From the NCBI GenBank assembly GCA_003326195.1, contig LXQE01000107.1, positions 162,949 to 212,532 of the forward strand: DNA of 49,584 nucleotides. The letters are read 5' to 3'. A model generated the notes under the pieces. The model did not search any database and was not told the DNA's origin. It saw only the letters and a list, made by a program, of their open reading frames with translations. A program made the translations under genes and the position numbers. This DNA is from Nostoc punctiforme NIES-2108. GTDB lineage: Bacteria; Cyanobacteriota; Cyanobacteriia; Cyanobacteriales; Nostocaceae. This document shows, piece by piece, positions 43,872 through 49,584 of this stretch. How positions within the stretch are numbered: position 1 is the stretch's first letter; each line of letters begins with the position of its first letter.

Positions 43872-44612
43872 TTAAAAACTGCCAAGGGGAATCCGAGAAA
43901 TTAAGGAAAATACACCGAATCCTACCAATAGTGCCCCACTAACTGGGTTAATCCAACCAGACCAGCGACGCAATTCTAGTAATTTTTTAATTGAAGCTGT
44001 AAAAGTACCCGCCAAAATCAATGGTGCTACATAACCGGCTGTATAAGAAAGTAGCAAAACAGCACCTAAAATTAAGTCTTGTGTATTGGCAATCCAACCC
44101 AGCAAACTCGCTAAAACAGGTGTGCTACAAGGGGATGCGACTAAGCCAAAAGTCAGCCCCAGCAAATAAGAACGCAATCCTGCTGGCAAATCTGGCGAAA
44201 TCCAATTGGTTTCACCCAAGGATGGAAATTGTAGAGGTAGTGCTTCTAATAAGTTCAGCCCCATGAGAATGGCGATAATGCTGACGATAATCGGCAAACC
44301 AATTCCCACTTGACCGTAGACTTTTCCAACTAAACCTGCTATAATTCCCATCCCCGCCAATGTAGTTGCTAAACCCAAAGCAAACCAAGTTGATTGGGCA
44401 GCTGCTTGCAAGCGGCTTTTGGCTTCATAACCACCGATGTAACCAATGGTAATTGGCAGCATCGAAAGCATACAGGGTGTGAGACTGGTGAGCAAGCCAG
44501 CGGCAAAGATAATACCAACGCTTACCACGCTAAGATGTGTCAGTTGGTTAGAAACGAGGCTATTGGCAAATTGTTCTAGTTGGTAAATTTGGGTTTGCAG
44601 GTTATCAAACAT
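43872..44612 (-). CDS. ccdA: Thiol-disulphide transporter CcdA
   Basis: 246 residues with six hydrophobic helices. The two functional cysteines are Cys47 in [11 protein letters not shown] and Cys162 in [11 protein letters not shown], the pair that carries reducing equivalents across the membrane. It passes them to a lumenal thioredoxin so that apocytochrome cysteines stay reduced for haem attachment. First gene of the ccdA-ccs1 operon. It is divergent from the second HstK gene across 181 bases. Confidence 0.93.
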   Translation of the reverse strand: MFDNLQTQIYQLEQFANSLVSNQLTHLSVVSVGIIFAAGLLTSLTPCMLSMLPITIGYIGGYEAKSRLQAAAQSTWFALGLATTLAGMGIIAGLVGKVYGQVGIGLPIIVSIIAILMGLNLLEALPLQFPSLGETNWISPDLPAGLRSYLLGLTFGLVASPCSTPVLASLLGWIANTQDLILGAVLLLSYTAGYVAPLILAGTFTASIKKLLELRRWSGWINPVSGALLVGFGVFSLISRIPLGSF

Positions 44613-44793
44613 GGGGAGTCTCTGAGCGGGAAATGCTTACTCTGCTTGAATTGTAGCTTATTTTTGGTTTTTAGTCAGGATAACCAAATTATCCAAACCT
44701 AATATCATCTAAATTTCATCTGCCCAAAGAAATGTATTTAAAATACAATTAAGCTCGGATTATCCCTGAAGAAGCACGGCTGGAGTGTTTGGC

Positions 44794-47700
44794 ATGATGA
44801 TTGCATTACCCGGATTTCAGATTGTCACTTTGTTAAAAGCAGGGGTAAAAGCAGTCATATACCGTGGAATTAAAGTTAAAGAACAGTGTCCAGTAATTAT
44901 CAAAGGGCTACGTCCAGAACAGTGTACACCCAATAATATCGAACAACTCAAACATGAGTATGCGATCGCACAAAGGTTAAATACCGCAGCAGCAGTCAAA
45001 GCTTACGCCTTAGAAATGCACCAGGGAATCCCTTATTTAATTATGGAGGATTTTCAGGCGCGATCGCTTGACCAGTTGCTAGACCAATTTCAACAGCCTG
45101 TGCCGTTTCTGAAGATTGCGATTGAAATCACTAGTAAACTTGCACAAATTCACGCTCATCACATTGTTCACAAGGATATTAAGCCGCAAAATATTTTAAT
45201 TAACCTCGAAACTAATCAGGTCAAAATTGCTGATTTTGGAATTGCTACGTTCATTCCCTACCAGCAGCAAATGGTTAGCAGTTCCAGTCAAATTGAAGGC
45301 AGTTTACCATATTTATCACCTGAGCAAACCGGGCGAATGAATCGAGGAATTGACCATCGCAGCGATTTGTATTCGCTGGGAATCACCTTTTATGAGATGC
45401 TGACAGGTCAGCTACCATTTCAAGGCAAAGACCCCTTAGAGTGGGTGCATTGTCATATTGCCAAATCTCCACCATCCCCGAAAAAGCTAAACTCTGATAT
45501 TCCCCAAATGCTCTGTGACATCATCATCAAATTGCTGTCGAAGGTTGCAGAACAGAGGTATCAGAGCGCTTTAGGTTTACAATTTGATCTGGAAAAGTGC
45601 TTAAAACAATTGCAGACAAATGGACAAATCCAATCCTTTGTTTTGGGTGAACAAGATATCTCAGATCGCTTTCAAATTCCTCAAAAATTGTATGGGCGAG
45701 AACCAGAGATTGCCAAGCTTTTACAAGCATTTGAACGAGTTGTTAGTCAAGGGAAACCAGAGCTTGTGTTAGTTTCTGGCTATGCTGGGGTTGGTAAATC
45801 AACTCTTGTGAAGGAGATTCACAAGCCCATTGTTAGAGAACGCGGGGTATTTATCTCTGGTAAATTCGATCAGTATAAACGAGATATTCCTTATTCCACT
45901 ATTGTTCAAGCTTTTCAAACACTCGCTCGACAAATTTTAACGCAGCCTGAAATTCAACTTGCTACCTGGAAAAAGCGCATACAAGCAGCATTAGGAAACA
46001 ATGGTAGATTAATCGCAGATGTAATTCCAGAAGTTGAATTAATTGTTGGAGAACAGTCTGCTATACCAGAATTGGGGCCCGCCGAATCTCAAAATCGATT
46101 CAATTTGGTGTTTCAAAATTTTATCAGCGTCTTTGCTCAAAAAGAGCATCCACTCACTGTCTTTTTAGATGATATGCAGTGGGCAGACAGCGCTACTTTA
46201 AATTTAATTCAAACTATCATTACTGGGTCTAGTATCCAATATCTCTGCTTCATTTTGGCTTTTCGAGATAACGAAGTAGATGTTGTGCATCCCTTTAGTT
46301 TGATGATAGAGAAGGTTTGCTACTATGGAGCCAGAATAACTGAAATTATCCTGACGCCATTAAATCTTGTTTATGTAAATCAGTTGATTGCTGATACCTT
46401 GCATAGTTCAGTAGAACGAGTAGAACCTCTTGCTCAATTGATTATCCAAAAAACTGACGGGAATTCTTTTTTTGTCAATGAGTTTCTGAAAACACTGTAT
46501 CAAGAAAATCTGCTAATTTTTGACCCCTTTCTTAGCAAGTGGCAATGGAATTTAGCTCAGATTGAAGCCCAAGGGATTACAGATAATATTGTCAGTTTGA
46601 TGATTGGGCGGATGCAAAAACTGCCAGCCGTAACTCAACAGGTGCTGAAGTTAGCCTCCTGTATTGGTAATCGCTTTGATTTAGAAGTTTTAGCACTTGT
46701 TGGCGAACAATCTATTGAAGAAACAGCGAATGCACTTGTTGATGCAATTTTAAGAGGGTTAATTATCCCCATTGAGTCAGATGAAACTACCCAGAAAAAC
46801 TATCGTTTCTATCATGACCGAGTTCAACAAGCTGCATACTCCTTAATTGCTGATGAATCAAAGTTGGCAGTTCACCTGAAAATTGGGCGACTTTTGCTGA
46901 AAAATGCTAGTCCTGAACAAGTGAATGAACAAATTTTTGATTTAGTTAATCAACTAAATTTCGCTGTAGATATAATTATTGAGCAGACAGAAAAAGATGA
47001 ATTGCTACGGTTAAATTTAATTGCTGCTAAGAAAGCAAAAGCTTCCACAGCTTACGCTCTTGCTAAAAACTTTTTTAGCGTTGCCATGAATCTTTTAGCT
47101 AAAAATTCCTGGATTGAACAATATGAACAAACATTTACGCTATTTAGAGAACTAGCTGAGTGTGAATTCTTAACAGGGAATTTAGGGACAGCAGAAGAAT
47201 TATTTGAAATCCTATTCAGTCAAGCAGCATCCCATGTAGATAAATCTAATATTTATATGCTGCAAATCAGGCTCTATCAAGTTGCAGGGAGGTATGAAGA
47301 GGCGCTGACATTGGGATTAGAAGCTTTAAAACTGTTTGGGGTGACATTCCCTGATACAAATGAGGAAGTACAAGCTGCGATCGCAATTGAAAAAAACCAA
47401 GTATTAACCAATCTAGGTAATAGACAAGTCGCTGATTTAATTAATTCTATAGTAATCCAAGATCCAAATATTAAAACAGTCATTAGTCTGTTGACAACTT
47501 TGGGGCCACCTACTTATCTGGGTAGACCCGATCTCTTTCCCTTAGTCGTACTTAAAGCAGTTAACTACTCACTTAAGTTTGGGAATACGGAAGACTCCTG
47601 TTTTGCCTATAGTATGTATGCCATGTTATTGGTTTCCATCTTCCATGATATTCCTACAGGTTACGCATTTTCTGAGATGACAATTCAATTAAATGAAAAG

Positions 47701-49584
47701 TTACATGACTTGAAACTTAGAGGAGTTGTTCTGCACATTCATGGAAGTCATATTAACGTTTGGTGTAACCATATTGCTACCGATATTCCATTTTTAGAGC
47801 GGGGATTTATCGGCTGTGTGGAAGCAGGTGATGTCACGATGGCGAACTACAATGGTTATCAAGGATCGTGGCAAATTATCCAGTTAGGTTTTCCACTTGC
47901 AGAAACATACAAATCTCTAGAAAAATATACTACATTCGCCCGTCAGTCTAAACATGATACTGTCTATCAGACAATCAAACTACAGCAGATGTTACTGATG
48001 AATCTGCGCGGGCTGACTCACCACAATCTGACTCTAAGTAATGATGAATTTGATGAATCATCCGCTTTATCGAGCATTACAGATGCAGGCTTTGTTAGTG
48101 GAGTTATTTTTTATCATATTATTAAAATAATTATCTTTTTTACTTATGGACAATATCCAGAAGCATTTAATTCTGCCTTAAAATTGTCTAATTTTCCAGT
48201 TAGGGCACTGGCATTACCAATTGAAACAGATTACGTTTTATATTACTCACTGACTCTGGCGGCTCTTTATTCAACAGTATCTGATCAAGAGCAAGAGCAG
48301 TTTTTACAAACCCTAAAATCCCATCAGCAGCAATTGCAATATTGGGCTAACCACTGCCCGGAAAACTTCTTACACAAGTCTCAATTAGTAGCTGCTGAAA
48401 TAGCTCGAATTGAAAATCGGGACTTGGAAGCAATGCACCTGTATGAGCAATCAATTGCTTCAGCCCGTGAGCAGGCATTTGTGCAATATGAAGCTTTAGC
48501 TAATGAGTTAGGCGCTAAGTTTTACTTAGAGCGGAAGTTTGAATTAATTGCCAAAACCTACTTGCAAGAAGCTAAAAATGCATATCTGCGCTGGGAGGCA
48601 TCTGCTAAAGTGAAGCACCTTGAAGAGTTCTATCCTCAGCTATTGCCACAACAACAGCTTATCTCTAACGGAACGTTTTTCAGCACAGGTGAATACCTAG
48701 ACTTTTTATCGGTCGTTAAAGCTTCTCAAACCATATCTAGTGAAATCGTGCTTTCGCGGTTGTTGAAAACATTAATGCAGATTGTCATCGAGCAAGCAGG
48801 AGCAGAAATCGGTTATTTGTTGCTTGAATACGAGCAAAATTTGGCGATCGAAGTAGAAGCGAAATTTAATCCCCAAGCTGAAAAATTCAATGTTTCTCAG
48901 CCTGTATTAGAGGGTGAAATTTCCCAGGTTATTCCTCAATCAATACTAAATTATGTTCAGAGAACTCAAGAAACAGTGATTTTGCAGAATGCTACTGAGC
49001 AAAATCTGTTTTCTAAAGACGAGTATGTAATCCAAAACCAACCTAAATCTGTACTTTGTTTACCGATCGCCCGTCAGTCGAAATTACTTGGTATTTTATA
49101 TTTAGAAAATAATCTGATTTCCAGTGCCTTTACACAGGAAAAACTTTCTGTACTGGAAATATTGACAGTTCAAATTGCCATCTCTCTAGAAAACGCTCGT
49201 CTTTATCAAGGTCTAGAAAACAGCCAAGCACAACTCAATCTGGCGTTGAAATCTTCTCAAATTGGTGTTTGGAGTTGGGATATTGCTAGCGATCGCTTTG
49301 ACTGGGATGAGCAGATTTATCAATTATTTGGGTTAACACCTGAAACCTTTGCTGGCACTTCCGAAGCAATCCTCGATCGTCTACATTCAGATGATCGAAG
49401 ATTGCTGGTTCAATCGTTGAGTCGAGCAATTAACCAAGGCGTGGAGCATAATTTAGAATATCGAATTATTCGAGATGACGGCAGTATTCGCTACGCAGCC
49501 TGTCGCGGAAAAGCCTTTTTTAATGAAGCAGGTAAAGCCACACACATGAGTGGTGTTGTGCTTGATATCACCGATCGCAAACAA
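44794..49584 (+). CDS. hstK: HstK-type hybrid kinase, 3' end beyond the window
   Basis: 1597 codons are open to the window edge without a stop. The kinase domain has Lys37 in VIIK, HKDIKPQN with Asp128 and DFG from Asp147, the same positions as in the complete HstK at 25380-30806. An AAA ATPase follows with Walker A GYAGVGKST (329-337), VFLDDMQWAD, a long TPR-like helical region and a GAF domain (about 1310-1475). A PAS domain (IGVWSWDIASDRFDW to GVVLDITDRKQ) starts near 1485 and is absent from the first HstK. A HisKA-HATPase end is expected outside. ATG 44794 or the next codon starts it. Confidence 0.92.
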   Translation, partial: MMIALPGFQIVTLLKAGVKAVIYRGIKVKEQCPVIIKGLRPEQCTPNNIEQLKHEYAIAQRLNTAAAVKAYALEMHQGIPYLIMEDFQARSLDQLLDQFQQPVPFLKIAIEITSKLAQIHAHHIVHKDIKPQNILINLETNQVKIADFGIATFIPYQQQMVSSSSQIEGSLPYLSPEQTGRMNRGIDHRSDLYSLGITFYEMLTGQLPFQGKDPLEWVHCHIAKSPPSPKKLNSDIPQMLCDIIIKLLSKVAEQRYQSALGLQFDLEKCLKQLQTNGQIQSFVLGEQDISDRFQIPQKLYGREPEIAKLLQAFERVVSQGKPELVLVSGYAGVGKSTLVKEIHKPIVRERGVFISGKFDQYKRDIPYSTIVQAFQTLARQILTQPEIQLATWKKRIQAALGNNGRLIADVIPEVELIVGEQSAIPELGPAESQNRFNLVFQNFISVFAQKEHPLTVFLDDMQWADSATLNLIQTIITGSSIQYLCFILAFRDNEVDVVHPFSLMIEKVCYYGARITEIILTPLNLVYVNQLIADTLHSSVERVEPLAQLIIQKTDGNSFFVNEFLKTLYQENLLIFDPFLSKWQWNLAQIEAQGITDNIVSLMIGRMQKLPAVTQQVLKLASCIGNRFDLEVLALVGEQSIEETANALVDAILRGLIIPIESDETTQKNYRFYHDRVQQAAYSLIADESKLAVHLKIGRLLLKNASPEQVNEQIFDLVNQLNFAVDIIIEQTEKDELLRLNLIAAKKAKASTAYALAKNFFSVAMNLLAKNSWIEQYEQTFTLFRELAECEFLTGNLGTAEELFEILFSQAASHVDKSNIYMLQIRLYQVAGRYEEALTLGLEALKLFGVTFPDTNEEVQAAIAIEKNQVLTNLGNRQVADLINSIVIQDPNIKTVISLLTTLGPPTYLGRPDLFPLVVLKAVNYSLKFGNTEDSCFAYSMYAMLLVSIFHDIPTGYAFSEMTIQLNEKLHDLKLRGVVLHIHGSHINVWCNHIATDIPFLERGFIGCVEAGDVTMANYNGYQGSWQIIQLGFPLAETYKSLEKYTTFARQSKHDTVYQTIKLQQMLLMNLRGLTHHNLTLSNDEFDESSALSSITDAGFVSGVIFYHIIKIIIFFTYGQYPEAFNSALKLSNFPVRALALPIETDYVLYYSLTLAALYSTVSDQEQEQFLQTLKSHQQQLQYWANHCPENFLHKSQLVAAEIARIENRDLEAMHLYEQSIASAREQAFVQYEALANELGAKFYLERKFELIAKTYLQEAKNAYLRWEASAKVKHLEEFYPQLLPQQQLISNGTFFSTGEYLDFLSVVKASQTISSEIVLSRLLKTLMQIVIEQAGAEIGYLLLEYEQNLAIEVEAKFNPQAEKFNVSQPVLEGEISQVIPQSILNYVQRTQETVILQNATEQNLFSKDEYVIQNQPKSVLCLPIARQSKLLGILYLENNLISSAFTQEKLSVLEILTVQIAISLENARLYQGLENSQAQLNLALKSSQIGVWSWDIASDRFDWDEQIYQLFGLTPETFAGTSEAILDRLHSDDRRLLVQSLSRAINQGVEHNLEYRIIRDDGSIRYAACRGKAFFNEAGKATHMSGVVLDITDRKQ

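Overview
The window is chromosomal DNA of a filamentous, Nostoc/Anabaena-like cyanobacterium. The grounds are many GCGATCGC (HIP1) octamers on both strands, heptanucleotide repeat arrays in the spacers, AT-rich intergenic DNA with small hairpin repeats, and typical gene content: giant Ser/Thr kinase-histidine kinase hybrids (HstK type), a System II cytochrome c maturation pair, a corrinoid adenosyltransferase, a plant/cyanobacterial-style QueF and STAND NTPases. I see no tRNA, rRNA, CRISPR array or intact insertion sequence.

Layout. 1-5.5 kb: a double histidine-phosphatase protein, a small exported protein, a decayed NB-ARC gene, a phased 20-21 bp repeat array, then small membrane/soluble proteins (TM2-SHOCT, helix-hairpin-helix). 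5.5-14 kb: a Cache-HAMP-GAF histidine kinase divergent from a GH65 sugar phosphorylase, then an unusual amino-acid-permease-like protein fused to a PAS histidine kinase. 14-16.5 kb (minus strand): a cobalamin riboswitch followed by a small His/Cys-rich membrane ORF, a DUF1636 metal-binding protein, a 28-codon ORF, an unknown 154-residue protein and a SAM methyltransferase, probably one vitamin-B12-responsive unit. 16.8-24.9 kb: hydantoinase/oxoprolinase A and B subunits separated by an opposing SDR gene, then an alpha/beta hydrolase, an AhpD-like protein, a methyltransferase, a thioredoxin-like ferredoxin and an exported NTF2/SnoaL-like protein. 25.4-30.8 kb: a complete 1808-residue HstK. 31-41 kb: nucleotidyltransferase, pRiA4b ORF-3-like protein, GFA protein, CobO, peptidoglycan-binding protein, a truncated STAND NTPase, 2'-5' RNA ligase, YciI, phasin-like protein and QueF. 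41-44.6 kb: PstS and the ccdA-ccs1 pair. 44.8 kb to the end: a second, incomplete HstK.

How it fits together. There are four histidine-kinase-type proteins but no response regulator, so all signal outputs must be encoded elsewhere. Two loci touch cobalamin biology (riboswitch/DUF1636 operon and CobO). Two STAND-type genes are decayed or shortened. Heptamer repeats have entered functional positions: one lies inside the hydantoinase B reading frame, and another runs through the start codon of queF. The most promising little-described material is the riboswitch operon with its tiny ORFs, the permease-kinase fusion and the phased repeat array.
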